Part shown: positions 37,672 to 49,226 of the stretch, piece after piece
How positions within the stretch are numbered: position 1 is the first letter of the stretch
How the letters are laid out: each line of letters begins with the position of its first letter
Source of the DNA: Alistipes sp.
Lineage (GTDB): Bacteria > Bacteroidota > Bacteroidia > Bacteroidales > Rikenellaceae
Length of the DNA: 64,000 bases
Reading direction: 5' to 3'
NCBI GenBank assembly: GCA_022767745.1
Contig: JALENN010000010.1
Span: forward strand, 310,001-374,000
Translations under genes and position numbers: made by a program
Notes under the pieces: model-generated
What the model was told of the DNA's origin: nothing
Seen by the model: the letters and a program-made list of their open reading frames with translations, nothing else
Database searches by the model: none

Positions 37672-38577
37672 ATGAACGATATGGAAAGCCATCACATAAT
37701 AGGAATAGGCGAAGCGCTGTGGGACATGCTCCCGGCAGGACGCCAGCTGGGCGGCGCGCCGTCCAACTTCGCATACCACATGTCGCAGTTCGGCTTCGAC
37801 GCCACGGCCGTCAGCGCGGTAGGGCGCGACGCGGCGGGCGACGACCTGATCTCGGAGCTCGACAGCCGCGGCCTGAAACATCTCATGCCCCGCGTCGACC
37901 ACCCCACCGGCACGGTAGAGGTTACGCTCGACTCGGCCGGCGTACCGCAGTACGACATACGCCGCGACGTGGCGTGGGACTTCATCCCGCTGACGCCCGA
38001 GCTGCAGTCGCTGGCCTCGGCATGCCGCTGCGTATGCTTCGGGTCGCTGGCGCAGCGCAGCGCCGTATCGCGCGCCACCATAACGGCCCTGCTCGACGCC
38101 ATGCCGCAGCAGGCACTCAAGGTCTTCGACATAAACCTGCGACAGGAGTACTACGGCCGCGACGTCGTAGAGGCTTCGCTCTCGCGCTGCCACATAGTAA
38201 AGATCAACGACGAGGAGACGCACGCCGTAGCCCGCCTGCTCTCGCTCGGCACCGACGACGAGCAGCAGATATGCCTGCAGCTCAAGCAGCAGCACGGCCT
38301 TCGGGCCGTAATCCTCACCTGCGGCACCAACGGCAGCCACGTATTCCACGACGGAGGCATATCGTCGCTCCCCACGCCGCACGTAACCGTGGCCGACACG
38401 GTCGGCGCCGGCGACTCATTCACCGCCGGTTTCTGCGCCGCGCTGCTCTCGGGATGCCCCGTCGGCAAGGCACACGAGGTGGCCGTAGCCACTTCGGCAT
38501 ACGTATGTACGCAACACGGGGCCATGCCACGCCTGCCGCGCGAGATTACCGATGCCGTCAACCCCGACGTACGATAA
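37672..38577 (+). CDS. PfkB-family carbohydrate kinase (fructokinase-like)
   Basis: 301 residues. The N-terminal GIGEALWDMLPAGRQLGGAP-SNFAYH motif and the C-terminal ATP/active-site motif DTVGAGDSFTAGFCAALL (base Asp in GAGD) mark the ribokinase/PfkB fold. The GEALWDMLP form is most like fructokinases. The sugar is inferred. A strong terminator follows, so the unit ends before the amino-acid operon. Confidence 0.88.
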   Translation: MNDMESHHIIGIGEALWDMLPAGRQLGGAPSNFAYHMSQFGFDATAVSAVGRDAAGDDLISELDSRGLKHLMPRVDHPTGTVEVTLDSAGVPQYDIRRDVAWDFIPLTPELQSLASACRCVCFGSLAQRSAVSRATITALLDAMPQQALKVFDINLRQEYYGRDVVEASLSRCHIVKINDEETHAVARLLSLGTDDEQQICLQLKQQHGLRAVILTCGTNGSHVFHDGGISSLPTPHVTVADTVGAGDSFTAGFCAALLSGCPVGKAHEVAVATSAYVCTQHGAMPRLPREITDAVNPDVR

Positions 38578-38605
38578 CCCACCGGGGGTACATATATATA
38601 ACGAT

Positions 38606-38641
38606 GCGGTGCGCACCTTTCGGGTGCGCACCGCGTGTTTT
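38606..38641 (+). terminator. Rho-independent terminator after the PfkB kinase
   Basis: A perfect 12-bp stem (38606-38617 with 38623-38634) with a 5-nt loop, then GTGTTTT. Confidence 0.9.
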
Positions 38642-38901
38642 CACCACCCGACAGGCATGCTGCGTACCGCGCATAAAAATCCGACGCCGCCCGTGCAACG
38701 GCTTACGACCGCAATCGCCCCCGCACCACTGCACGGCGCACAAAGCATTACTCCGCAACATGAGGCTCGGCAACCGCGGCTTATAAGATGTAACGAATAA
38801 ATATTTATATACGCATACAACGATCACCCTATACTGCAAACTGTTACACGCCAAATTCAGACCAAAGCAGAAATTTATATGCAAAAAAGTAGCGGCGAGT
38901 A

Positions 38902-38932
38902 TTGTTATTAATAAATTTTATTATTAGTTTTG
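38902..38932 (+). promoter_or_regulatory. Predicted promoter of the ilv-leu operon
   Basis: TTG (38902-38904), 20 bp, then TAGTTTTG (38925-38932), a good fit to the Bacteroidota TTTG-N19-TAnnTTTG pattern in an AT-rich setting. Transcription would begin near 38940, giving about 220 nt of leader before ilvD. Confidence 0.65.
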
Positions 38933-39004
38933 CAAAGACAAAGATGGAAACCGGGCGGCACAACCACTGGCGACCATGACAAAAGAACCAAACCTGAAAC
39001 AGCG

Positions 39005-39061
39005 ATGACAAGCAGCCTGCATATTATTATTAGCCTAATCCTCGTGGTCTTGCGTAGATAA
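39005..39061 (+). CDS. ilv-leu operon leader peptide (attenuator)
   Basis: A complete 18-codon frame, [18 protein letters not shown], ending in TAA at 39059-39061. Ten residues are Ile, Leu or Val, and nine of the ten residues 7-16 ([10 protein letters not shown]) are branched-chain. This is the composition of a regulatory leader peptide for a combined Ile/Val/Leu operon. It lies between the operon promoter and two competing RNA hairpins, and the antiterminator arm starts 2 nt after its stop codon. Too short for standard gene finders. The product itself is expected to have no other function. Confidence 0.85.
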   Translation: MTSSLHIIISLILVVLRR

Positions 39062-39062
39062 C

Positions 39063-39114
39063 GGGAGAAAGGTTGTGTATATATGCGGACGTAATTATAT
39101 GAGGCCTTTCTCCC
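39063..39114 (+). promoter_or_regulatory. Predicted antiterminator hairpin
   Basis: GGGAGAAAGG (39063-39072) is exactly complementary to CCTTTCTCCC (39105-39114), a 10-bp stem that can extend by two G-U pairs. The second arm is also the first arm of the terminator, so the two structures exclude each other. A ribosome at the leader stop would cover the first arm; one stalled on the Ile/Leu/Val codons would leave it free. Confidence 0.8.
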
Positions 39115-39135
39115 ATGCGGGGGAAAGGCCTTTTT
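39103..39135 (+). terminator. Attenuator (intrinsic terminator) in the ilv-leu leader
   Basis: GGCCTTTCTCCC (39103-39114) pairs with GGGGGAAAGGCC (39119-39130) over 12 bp with one G-U pair, closed by a 4-nt loop and followed by TTTTT (39131-39135). It ends 26 bp before the ilvD ATG and would stop transcription when branched-chain amino acids are plentiful. Confidence 0.88.
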
Positions 39136-39161
39136 CGATACAAGAAAAAAGAATTCGGACC

Positions 39162-40982
39162 ATGAAACACCTCTTACGAAGCGCCGCGACCACAACGGGT
39201 CGCCGTATGGCAGGAGCCAGGAGCCTGTGGCGCGCAAACGGAATGACCAAGGAGCAGATGGGCATGCCCATAATCGGCATAGCCAACTCGTTCACACAGA
39301 TGGTTCCCGGCCACGTGCACCTGCATGAAATAGGACAATACGTCAAATCGCTCATCGAGGCCGAAGGGTGTTTCGCCGCCGAGTTCAACACCATAGCCAT
39401 CGACGACGGCATAGCCATGGGCCACGACGGCATGCTCTACTCGCTCCCCTCGCGCGACATCATCGCCGACAGCGTCGAGTACATGGCCAACGCCCACAAG
39501 GTCGATGCGCTGGTATGCATCAGCAACTGCGACAAGATCACGCCCGGCATGCTTATGGCAGCCATGCGTCTGAACATCCCCACCGTATTCGTTTCGGGCG
39601 GCCCGATGGAGGCCGGATCGTACCGCGGCCGCGGCGTCGACCTCATCGACGCCATGGTGATGAGCGCCGACGCCTCGTGCACCGATGCCGATGCCGACGA
39701 GATCGAGGCCACGGCATGCCCCGGATGCGGATCGTGCTCGGGAATGTTCACCGCCAACTCGATGAACTGCCTCAACGAGGCCATAGGCCTGGCGCTGCCC
39801 GGCAACGGCACCATAGTAGCCACGCACGAGAACCGCAAGCGTCTCTTCGCCCGCGCCGCCAAGCTCATCGTCGAGAACGCCAAGCGCTACTACTTCGAGG
39901 GCGACGACTCGGTTCTGCCCCGATCGATAGCGACCAAGGCCGCCTTCGAGAACGCCATGTCGCTCGACATCGCCATGGGCGGCTCGACCAACACCGTGCT
40001 GCACCTGCTGGCCGTGGCACACGAGGCGGGCGTAGATTTCACGATGAAGGACATCGACCGCCTCTCGCGCAAGATTCCCGTACTGTGCAAGGTGGCACCC
40101 AACGGCTCGTACCACGTGCAGGACGTCAACCGCGCCGGCGGCATCATGGGCATACTCGGCACGCTCGCCGCGGCGGGCCTCATCGACACCACGGTCGGCC
40201 GCGTCGACTCGCCGTCGCTGGCCGCCACTCTCGACAAATACTACTTCGGCTCTCCCGCGTTCTGCGACGAGGCCCGCACGGCATACCTCAGCGCCCCCGC
40301 CGGCCGTTACAGCCGCCAGATGGCATCGCAGGCCGAATACTACCCCACGATGGACGACGACCACGCCACGGGCTGCATACGCGACATGGAGCACGCCTAC
40401 TTCAAGGACGGCGGCCTGGCCGTACTCTTCGGCAACATCGCGCGCAAAGGTTGCATCGTCAAGACGGCGGGTGTCGATCCCGCACTGTTCCGCTTCAGCG
40501 GCACGGCCAAGGTATTCGAGTCGCAGGAGCAGGCCATGCACGGCATCCTCAACGACGAGGTCAAGGCGGGTGACGTGGTCGTAATACGCTACGAGGGCCC
40601 CAAGGGCGGCCCCGGCATGCAGGAGATGCTCTACCCCACCTCGTACCTCAAGTCGAAGCACCTCGACAAGGTGTGCGCCCTGATCACCGACGGACGCTTT
40701 TCGGGCGGCACGTCGGGACTCTCGATAGGACACGTATCACCCGAGGCGGCATCGGGCGGCGAGATAGGTATCATCCGCGACGGCGACACCATCGACATCG
40801 ACATACCGTCGCGCTCGATATCGCTGCGCATCACCGACGAGGAGCTGGCCGCACGCCTGGCCGCATGGCACGACCACCGTCCGCAGAACCGCGACCGCGT
40901 GGTGCCGCAGTCGCTCAGGGCATACTCGCTGCTGGTAAGCTCGGCAGACCAGGGCGCCGTGAGAATCGTCCCCGAGGAGTAA
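39162..40982 (+). CDS. ilvD: Dihydroxy-acid dehydratase
   Basis: Dehydrates dihydroxy acids to the 2-keto acids of Val and Ile. 606 residues from the ATG at 39162 ([20 protein letters not shown]); the frame is open back to 39075, but that part is the attenuator. Iron-sulfur ligands are in [11 protein letters not shown] and [20 protein letters not shown]. The C-terminal [20 protein letters not shown] is diagnostic. First structural gene of the operon. Confidence 0.96.
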   Translation: MKHLLRSAATTTGRRMAGARSLWRANGMTKEQMGMPIIGIANSFTQMVPGHVHLHEIGQYVKSLIEAEGCFAAEFNTIAIDDGIAMGHDGMLYSLPSRDIIADSVEYMANAHKVDALVCISNCDKITPGMLMAAMRLNIPTVFVSGGPMEAGSYRGRGVDLIDAMVMSADASCTDADADEIEATACPGCGSCSGMFTANSMNCLNEAIGLALPGNGTIVATHENRKRLFARAAKLIVENAKRYYFEGDDSVLPRSIATKAAFENAMSLDIAMGGSTNTVLHLLAVAHEAGVDFTMKDIDRLSRKIPVLCKVAPNGSYHVQDVNRAGGIMGILGTLAAAGLIDTTVGRVDSPSLAATLDKYYFGSPAFCDEARTAYLSAPAGRYSRQMASQAEYYPTMDDDHATGCIRDMEHAYFKDGGLAVLFGNIARKGCIVKTAGVDPALFRFSGTAKVFESQEQAMHGILNDEVKAGDVVVIRYEGPKGGPGMQEMLYPTSYLKSKHLDKVCALITDGRFSGGTSGLSIGHVSPEAASGGEIGIIRDGDTIDIDIPSRSISLRITDEELAARLAAWHDHRPQNRDRVVPQSLRAYSLLVSSADQGAVRIVPEE

Positions 40983-41029
40983 CAGGCAAGGCAACAGAGA
41001 GAGTAAACAAGAAAAAACGCAACAAACAT

Positions 41030-42769
<1,740 letters not shown>

Positions 42770-42785
42770 CGAAACCGCACACACG

Positions 42786-43352
42786 ATGGAAAAGGAGTTT
42801 ATCATAACGATATTTTCGGAGAACAAGGTGGGCCTTCTGAGCCAGATAACCACCGTATTCACCCACCGCAACGTCAACATCGAGTCGCTCACTGCCTCGG
42901 AGTCGGCCATAGAGGGTATACACAAGTACACCATCATGGTGAAGAACGACCCCGAGAAGGTCGAGAACCTCGTAAAGCAGATCGAGAAGAAGATCGACGT
43001 GATGAAGGTCTTCTGCTACACACCCGACGAGGTGGTGCTTCAGGAGCTGGCTCTGTACAAGGTGCAGCGCAGCCGCAACGTCGAGGATCTGGTGCGGCGC
43101 CACAACGTCCGCATACTCGAGATACACGACGACTACATCGTCCTCGAGAAGACGGGCCACCGCGACGAGATACAGTCGCTCTACCGCATGCTCGAACCCT
43201 ACGGCGTGTACCAGTTCGTACGGTCGGGTCAGGTGGCAATAATCAAGTCGCGCCGCGAGCTGCTCAACGAGTACCTCGACTATGTAAACGACCGCTACCG
43301 CCGCTTCCTCGCCTCGCAGCAGGAGCAGGCCGGCAGCACGGACAAACAATAA
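42786..43352 (+). CDS. ilvN: Acetolactate synthase, small (regulatory) subunit
   Basis: 188 residues. The N-terminal ACT domain (about 4-77: FIITIFSENKVGLLSQITTV, HRNVNIESLTAS) is the Val-sensing module; a C-terminal domain (about 80-170) completes the subunit. It confers feedback inhibition on IlvB. The length is a little above that of the E. coli IlvH subunit (163) and is common in Bacteroidota. Confidence 0.94.
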   Translation: MEKEFIITIFSENKVGLLSQITTVFTHRNVNIESLTASESAIEGIHKYTIMVKNDPEKVENLVKQIEKKIDVMKVFCYTPDEVVLQELALYKVQRSRNVEDLVRRHNVRILEIHDDYIVLEKTGHRDEIQSLYRMLEPYGVYQFVRSGQVAIIKSRRELLNEYLDYVNDRYRRFLASQQEQAGSTDKQ

Positions 43353-43397
43353 AGACTGACTTAACTCAAAACTTTCAACTTAATATTACAATCAACT

Positions 43398-44444
43398 ATG
43401 GCAAAGATCAATTTCGGCGGCGTCGAGGAGAACGTCGTAACACGCGAGGAGTATCCTCTGGCAAAAGCACTCGAAACTCTCAAGGACGAGACCATCGCAG
43501 TGATCGGTTACGGAGTACAGGGCCCCGGCCAGTCGCTCAACCTCAAGGATAACGGATTCAACGTAATCGTAGGCCAGCGCAAGGGTTCGAAGAGCTGGGA
43601 CAAGGCCGTTGCCGACGGCTGGGTACCGGGCGAGACCCTCTTCGACATCGAGGAGGCTGCCGAGCGCGGCACCATCATCGAGTACCTGCTCTCTGATGCC
43701 GGTCAGATCGCCGTATGGCCCCAGATCAAGAAGCACCTCACCCCGGGCAAGGCACTCTACTTCTCGCACGGCTTCGGCATCACCTACAAGGAGCGCACGG
43801 GCATCATCCCCCCCGCCGACATCGACGTAATACTCGTAGCCCCCAAGGGTTCGGGCACCTCGCTGCGCCGCATGTTCCTGCAGGGCCGCGGACTGAACTC
43901 GAGCTACGCCATCTTCCAGGACGCTACGGGCAAGGCATGGGACCGCGTCATCGCACTCGGCATCGGTGTCGGCTCGGGCTACCTGTTCGAGACCACCTTC
44001 AAGCGCGAAGTATACTCTGACCTTACGGGTGAGCGCGGTACGCTGATGGGTGCCATCCAGGGTATCTTCGCCGCACAGTACGACACGCTCCGCGCCAACG
44101 GACACACCCCTTCGGAGGCCTTCAACGAGACCATCGAGGAGCTCACGCAGAGCCTCATGCCGCTGATCGCCGAGAACGGTATGGACTGGATGTACGCCAA
44201 CTGCTCGACCACGGCACAGCGCGGCGCCCTTGACTGGTGGAAGAAGTTCCGCGACGCAACGCGTCCCGTCTTCGAGGAGCTCTACAGCGAGGTTGCCGCC
44301 GGCAACGAGGCCCAGCGCAGCATCGACTCGAACAGCCAGCCCGACTACCGCGTAAAGCTCGAGGAGGAGCTCCGCGAGATGCGCGAGACCGAGATGTGGC
44401 AGGCCGGCGCCGTAGTGCGCAAGCTGCGTCCCGAGAACAACTAA
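43398..44444 (+). CDS. ilvC: Ketol-acid reductoisomerase
   Basis: Isomerises and reduces acetolactate or acetohydroxybutyrate to the dihydroxy acid. 348 residues. The Rossmann motif is IGYGVQGPGQSLNL (near residues 35-48); the substrate/metal region includes SHGFGITY and APKGSGTSLRR. The knotted C-terminal domain has the metal-binding Glu residues in SDLTGERGTLMGA and FNETIEELTQ. The second half matches class I enzymes. A hairpin lies between it and leuA. Confidence 0.96.
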   Translation: MAKINFGGVEENVVTREEYPLAKALETLKDETIAVIGYGVQGPGQSLNLKDNGFNVIVGQRKGSKSWDKAVADGWVPGETLFDIEEAAERGTIIEYLLSDAGQIAVWPQIKKHLTPGKALYFSHGFGITYKERTGIIPPADIDVILVAPKGSGTSLRRMFLQGRGLNSSYAIFQDATGKAWDRVIALGIGVGSGYLFETTFKREVYSDLTGERGTLMGAIQGIFAAQYDTLRANGHTPSEAFNETIEELTQSLMPLIAENGMDWMYANCSTTAQRGALDWWKKFRDATRPVFEELYSEVAAGNEAQRSIDSNSQPDYRVKLEEELREMRETEMWQAGAVVRKLRPENN

Positions 44445-44461
44445 ACCCCAAAACCCCGAAC

Positions 44462-44497
44462 CGGCATCGGGAGTCGCAACGTCCCGATGCCGATTCT
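44462..44497 (+). terminator. Hairpin in the ilvC-leuA gap (weak terminator or processing site)
   Basis: A perfect 11-bp stem (44462-44472 with 44482-44492), 9-nt loop, then ATTCTT. The T-tract is too poor for a firm terminator. It may cause partial termination or mRNA processing between the ilv and leu halves of the operon. Confidence 0.45.
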
Positions 44498-44513
44498 TCA
44501 ATACACGCAGATC

Positions 44514-46010
44514 ATGAGCGAAAGAGTATATATCTTCGATACCACCCTCCGCGACGCGGAGCAGGTTCCGGGATGCCAGCTCAACACCATCGAGAAGATC
44601 GAGGTTGCGCGGCAGCTCGAAAAATTGGGTGTGGACATCATCGAAGCGGGCTTTCCGATCTCGAGTCCGGGCGACTTCAACTCGGTGGTCGAGATCTCGA
44701 AGGCGGTGACACGACCCGTCATCTGCGCCCTCACGCGCGCCGTCAAGAAGGATATCGACGTGGCGGCACAATCGCTTGAGTTCGCCAAGCGCGGCCGTAT
44801 CCACACGGGTATAGGCACCTCGACATACCACATATACGAGAAGCTGCGCATGACCCCCGAAACGGTCATCGAGCAGGCCATCGACGCGGTGAAGTACGCC
44901 CGCCGCTTCGTTGACGACGTGGAGTTCTACGCCGAGGATGCCGGACGCACCGAGAACGAGTTCCTCGCCCGCGTGGTCGAGGCTGTCATCGCGGCCGGCG
45001 CCACCGTGGTCAACATACCCGACACCACGGGCTACTGCCTGCCCAGCGAATACGGCGCCAAGATCGCCTACCTGAGAAACAACGTCCCCAACATCGACAA
45101 GGCCATCATCTCGACCCACTGCCACAACGACCTGGGCATGGCTACGGCCAACACGCTGGCCGCCGTCGAGAACGGCGCCCGCCAGATGGAGGTGACGATA
45201 AACGGATTGGGCGAGCGTGCCGGCAACACGGCCCTCGAGGAGGTTGTGATGGCCATCAAGTGCCACAAGAACCTCGACTTCGAGGTGGGTATCGACACGC
45301 GCCAGATTGTGGCCACGAGCCGTCTGGTGTCGAACCTCATGCGTGTGCCCGTACAGCCCAACAAGGCCATCGTCGGACGCAACGCCTTCGCACACTCGTC
45401 GGGCATACACCAGGACGGCGTGCTGAAGAGCCGCGAGACCTACGAGATAATCGACCCCGAGGATGTAGGCGTAGACCAGTCGAGCATCGTTCTGACGGCC
45501 CGTAGCGGCCGCGCGGCGCTCAAGCACCACCTTGCCGAGATAGGCTACACGCCCGAGGGCGAGGAGCTGGACGAGATATACCAGCGTTTCCTTGAGCTGG
45601 CCGACAAGAAGAAGATGGTCACCACGCGCGACCTCGAGGTTCTCATCGGCACGGCCGCCTCGCGCCGCCGCATGAGCATACAGCTCACGGGGCTGCAGGT
45701 TGTCTGCGGCAAGTCGAGCATACCGACCGCCACGGTGCAGATAAGCTTCGACGGCGACACCTTCACCGAAACGGCATGCGGCAACGGCCCCGTCGATGCG
45801 GCCATCACCGCCGTGAAGAACATCACCAAGCGCCGTGTCCACATCGAGGAGTACCTCGTGCAGGCCATCACGCGCGGCAGCGACGATCTGGGCAAGGTGC
45901 ACATACAGATCTCGCACAAGGGCAAGATGTACCACGGTTTCGGCGCCAACACCGACATCGTAACCGCCTCGGTGGAGTCGTTCATCGACGCCATCTCGAA
46001 AATAGCATAA
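44514..46010 (+). CDS. leuA: 2-isopropylmalate synthase
   Basis: First step of Leu synthesis: 2-ketoisovalerate plus acetyl-CoA. 498 residues from the ATG at 44514 ([20 protein letters not shown]). Metal and catalytic residues are in DTTLRDAEQ and [11 protein letters not shown]; the pattern [18 protein letters not shown] is diagnostic. The C-terminal LeuA dimerisation domain (about 370-498), which binds Leu for feedback, is present. Homocitrate or citramalate synthase are relatives, but leuCDB follow directly. Confidence 0.95.
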   Translation: MSERVYIFDTTLRDAEQVPGCQLNTIEKIEVARQLEKLGVDIIEAGFPISSPGDFNSVVEISKAVTRPVICALTRAVKKDIDVAAQSLEFAKRGRIHTGIGTSTYHIYEKLRMTPETVIEQAIDAVKYARRFVDDVEFYAEDAGRTENEFLARVVEAVIAAGATVVNIPDTTGYCLPSEYGAKIAYLRNNVPNIDKAIISTHCHNDLGMATANTLAAVENGARQMEVTINGLGERAGNTALEEVVMAIKCHKNLDFEVGIDTRQIVATSRLVSNLMRVPVQPNKAIVGRNAFAHSSGIHQDGVLKSRETYEIIDPEDVGVDQSSIVLTARSGRAALKHHLAEIGYTPEGEELDEIYQRFLELADKKKMVTTRDLEVLIGTAASRRRMSIQLTGLQVVCGKSSIPTATVQISFDGDTFTETACGNGPVDAAITAVKNITKRRVHIEEYLVQAITRGSDDLGKVHIQISHKGKMYHGFGANTDIVTASVESFIDAISKIA

Positions 46011-46028
46011 CCCACACACCACAAGCAG

Positions 46029-47420
46029 ATGAATACGCTTTTCGACAAGATATGGGACGCACACACGGTAAAGGTCCTCGACGGGGACTCGTGCGTGCTC
46101 TACATCGACCGCCAGTACATACACGAAGTGACCAGCCCGCAGGCCTTCGCCTCGCTTCGCGAGCGCGGCGTGGGGATCTTCCGCCCCTCGCAGGTGACGG
46201 CAAGCCCCGACCACAACATCCCGACCCATGACCAGCATCTGCCCATAGCCGACCCGCAGTCGGCGGCGCAGGTGGCCACGCTCTACGGCAACTGTGCCGA
46301 CAACGGCATCACCATCTTCCCGATAGGGTCGCCGCGCAACGGCATAATCCACGTCATAGGGCCCGAGACGGGTCTCACGCAGCCCGGCATGACCATCGTC
46401 TGCGGCGACAGCCACACCTCGACGCACGGCGCCCTGGGGTGCGTAGCCTTCGGCATCGGCACCAGCGAGGTGGAGATGGCCCTCGCCTCGCAGTGCATAC
46501 TGCAGTCGAAGCCGAAAAGCATGCGCATAAACGTCGAGGGCGAGTTGCGCCCCGGCGTCTGCTCGAAGGATATCATCCTCTACATAATATCGAAGATAGG
46601 TACGGGCGGCGGCACGGGACACTTCGTCGAGTTCGCCGGCTCGGCCATTCGGTCGCTGTCGATGGAGGCGCGCATGAGCGTCTGCAACATGAGCATCGAG
46701 ATGGGTGCCCGCGGCGGCATGATCGCCCCCGACCAGACCACATTCGACTACCTCAAGGGACGCGAGTTCGCCCCGCAGGGCAAGGCGTGGGACGAGGCCG
46801 TGGAGCGCTGGAGCGCACTGCGCTCGGAGCCCGACGCCGTATTCGACAGGGAGATTACGTTCGAGGCCGCCGACATCGAGCCGATGATAACCTACGGCAC
46901 CAACCCCTCGATGGGTGTGGCCGTGGGCGGCACGATACCCGAGGCCGAGGGCGATGCCGCCGCAAGAGCCTCGTTCGACAAGGCTCTCGACTACATGGGA
47001 TTCCATGCGGGCGAGAAGATGGAGGGCAAGAAGGTCGACTACGTCTTCGTTGGCAGCTGCACCAACGGCCGCATCGAGGACCTGCGCGCCTTCGCCTCGA
47101 TAGTCAAGGGACGGAAGAAAGCTCCCGGCGTGACGGCATGGATCGTGCCGGGCAGCAAGCAGGTCGAGCGGCAGGCCATCGAGGAGGGTCTGCGCGACAT
47201 CCTCGAGGAGGCGGGCTTCACGCTCCGCCAGCCGGGATGCTCGGCATGCCTGGCCATGAACGACGACAAGATCCCGGCCGGGAAATACTGCGTCGCCACC
47301 TCGAACCGCAACTTCGAGGGTCGCCAGGGACCCAATGCCCGCACGCTGCTCGCAGGACCCCTCGTAGCGGCCGCTGCCGCCGTCACGGGCGTGATAACCG
47401 ATCCGCGAGAACTCATGTAA
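46029..47420 (+). CDS. leuC: 3-isopropylmalate dehydratase, large subunit
   Basis: Aconitase-family subunit carrying the [4Fe-4S] cluster, isomerising 2- to 3-isopropylmalate with LeuD. 463 residues. Cluster ligands: Cys in [11 protein letters not shown] and the pair in [23 protein letters not shown] is the family signature. It follows leuA by 18 bp and precedes leuD by 19 bp. Confidence 0.97.
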   Translation: MNTLFDKIWDAHTVKVLDGDSCVLYIDRQYIHEVTSPQAFASLRERGVGIFRPSQVTASPDHNIPTHDQHLPIADPQSAAQVATLYGNCADNGITIFPIGSPRNGIIHVIGPETGLTQPGMTIVCGDSHTSTHGALGCVAFGIGTSEVEMALASQCILQSKPKSMRINVEGELRPGVCSKDIILYIISKIGTGGGTGHFVEFAGSAIRSLSMEARMSVCNMSIEMGARGGMIAPDQTTFDYLKGREFAPQGKAWDEAVERWSALRSEPDAVFDREITFEAADIEPMITYGTNPSMGVAVGGTIPEAEGDAAARASFDKALDYMGFHAGEKMEGKKVDYVFVGSCTNGRIEDLRAFASIVKGRKKAPGVTAWIVPGSKQVERQAIEEGLRDILEEAGFTLRQPGCSACLAMNDDKIPAGKYCVATSNRNFEGRQGPNARTLLAGPLVAAAAAVTGVITDPRELM

Positions 47421-47439
47421 CACCCTACAGCCAAGAGCC

Positions 47440-48042
47440 ATGAGAAACAAATTCACCACACTCTCGTCGACGGCCGTGCCGCTGCCGATAGAGAATATCG
47501 ACACCGACCAGATCATCCCGGCACGTTTCCTGAAGGCCACCACGCGCGAAGGATTCGGCGCCAACCTCTTCCGCGACTGGCGCTACGACGCCGAGGGCAA
47601 CCCCAAGGCCGACTTCGTGCTCAACTCGCCGCGCTACGGCGGCGAGATACTCGTTGCTGGCAAGAACTTCGGCTGCGGATCGAGCCGCGAGCATGCCGCA
47701 TGGGCCATCGCCGGAGCAGGTTTCCGCGCCGTGGTGTCGAGCTTCTTCGCCGACATCTTCCGCAACAATGCCCTCAACAACGGGCTGCTGCCCGTCAAGG
47801 TCAGCGAGGCGATGCTGGCCGAGATATTCGCCGCCGTGGAACGTGACCCCGCCACACAGCTGCGCATAGACCTGCCGGCACAGACGATCGAGATCGCCGG
47901 CACTTCCAGCAAGGAGTCGTTCGAGATAACCGCATACAAGAAGCAGTGCCTGATGAACGGTTACGACGACGTGGACTACCTTGTAAGCATACGCGACGAG
48001 ATTGCCGCCTTCGAGCAGGCCCGCGCCGCCGCAAAAGAGTAA
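47440..48042 (+). CDS. leuD: 3-isopropylmalate dehydratase, small subunit
   Basis: 200-residue swivel-domain partner of Leu[15 protein letters not shown] near residue 20 and [16 protein letters not shown] near residue 73 are characteristic. Family length, directly downstream of leuC. Confidence 0.96.
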   Translation: MRNKFTTLSSTAVPLPIENIDTDQIIPARFLKATTREGFGANLFRDWRYDAEGNPKADFVLNSPRYGGEILVAGKNFGCGSSREHAAWAIAGAGFRAVVSSFFADIFRNNALNNGLLPVKVSEAMLAEIFAAVERDPATQLRIDLPAQTIEIAGTSSKESFEITAYKKQCLMNGYDDVDYLVSIRDEIAAFEQARAAAKE

Positions 48043-48108
48043 GAAATATGGCCGTCGCCGCCCGAAACGCCAGCCAAGCGTGGCGCACAAGGCGAATGGC
48101 CGAAAAAG

Positions 48109-49197
48109 ATGAAACCGATGAAAAAGATAAAGATAGCCGTACTTCCGGGTGACGGCATAGGACCCGAGATCGTGACACAGGCCGTAAAGGCCGTCGATGC
48201 CGCTGCGGCACGCTTCGGCTACGAGCCGCAATACACCCACGCCGTTGTGGGCGCCGCCGCCATCGACGCCGTAGGCGACCCCTACCCAGAGGCCACGCAC
48301 AACATCTGCATGGAGGCCGACGCCGTGCTCTTCGGCGCCATAGGCGACCCGCGCTTCGACAACGCCCCCAATGCCAAGGTACGCCCCGAGCAGGGTCTGC
48401 TGGCCATGCGCAAGAAGCTGGGGCTCTATGCCAACCTGCGCCCCGTCACCACCTTCACCTCGCTGCTGCACCGCTCGCCGCTGCGCGCCGACCTCGTTGA
48501 GGGCGCCGACTTCCTCTGCGTGCGCGAGCTGACGGGAGGCCTCTACTTCGGACGCCCGCAGGGCCGCTCGGAGGATGGCAATACGGCATACGACACGTGC
48601 GTATACACGCGTGACGAGATCGAGCGTATCTGCCGCCTCGGATTCGAATATGCCGCCAAGCGCCGCGGCAAGCTCACCATAGTGGACAAGGCCAACGTGC
48701 TGGCTACGTCGCGCCTGTGGCGCGAGACGGCGCAACGTCTCGCGGCCGACTACCCCACGGTCGAGACCGAGTTCATGTTCGTCGACAACGCCGCCATGAA
48801 GATCATCCAGCAGCCGCGCCACTTCGACGTCATCGTAACGGAAAACATGTTCGGCGACATCCTGACCGACGAGGCGAGCGTCATCACCGGATCGCTCGGA
48901 CTGCTGCCCTCGGCCTCGATAGGTACGGGCACGTCGCTCTTCGAGCCCATACACGGATCGTACCCGCAGGCCGCAGGCAAGAACATAGCCAACCCCGTGG
49001 CCACGATACTCTCGGCCGCCATGATGTTCGAGTACGCCTTTGCCGACATGGAGGCCGGTGCCGCAATACGCCGCGCCGTGGATGCCTCGATACGCGAGGG
49101 TTTCACCACCGAGGACATAGCCGCCGAGGGCGCCACGCCGCGCACGACCACCGAGGTGGGCGACTTCATCGCCTCGCGCATAGCCGCCGGCGAGTGA
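48109..49197 (+). CDS. leuB: 3-isopropylmalate dehydrogenase
   Basis: Oxidatively decarboxylates 3-isopropylmalate to 2-ketoisocaproate with NAD. 362 residues; the start is at 48109 or at the Met three codons on ([18 protein letters not shown]). The LEPGDGIG-type motif, the [15 protein letters not shown] segment and [20 protein letters not shown] match LeuB. Gene order leuA-C-D-B matches the Leu pathway. It lies 66 bp after leuD. Confidence 0.95.
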   Translation: MKPMKKIKIAVLPGDGIGPEIVTQAVKAVDAAAARFGYEPQYTHAVVGAAAIDAVGDPYPEATHNICMEADAVLFGAIGDPRFDNAPNAKVRPEQGLLAMRKKLGLYANLRPVTTFTSLLHRSPLRADLVEGADFLCVRELTGGLYFGRPQGRSEDGNTAYDTCVYTRDEIERICRLGFEYAAKRRGKLTIVDKANVLATSRLWRETAQRLAADYPTVETEFMFVDNAAMKIIQQPRHFDVIVTENMFGDILTDEASVITGSLGLLPSASIGTGTSLFEPIHGSYPQAAGKNIANPVATILSAAMMFEYAFADMEAGAAIRRAVDASIREGFTTEDIAAEGATPRTTTEVGDFIASRIAAGE

Positions 49198-49226
49198 TTT
49201 CACACCCAATAACACACTACCCCCAG

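Larger units (their letters stand above)
38578..39004 (+). other. Intergenic region before the ilv-leu operon
   Basis: About 430 bp without a protein gene. It holds the PfkB terminator (38606-38641), about 130 bp of unremarkable sequence, an AT-rich stretch (38780-38930) and the operon promoter. The leader peptide starts at 39005. Confidence 0.6.

Noticed and set aside
38642..38780. Possible small gene or RNA between the PfkB kinase and the ilv promoter
   Set aside because: Only short frames without plausible starts or composition; no stable conserved-looking structure visible by eye.
39075..39161. Upstream extension of ilvD
   Set aside because: It would translate through the attenuator terminator hairpin. 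The family N-terminus begins at the ATG at 39162.
43392..47564. A 1390-codon open frame on the minus strand
   Set aside because: It lies antisense to ilvC, leuA and leuC, which have clear family motifs. Its composition (Val/Leu/Gly/Arg/His-rich, no domain) is that of a mirror frame in GC-rich coding sequence.
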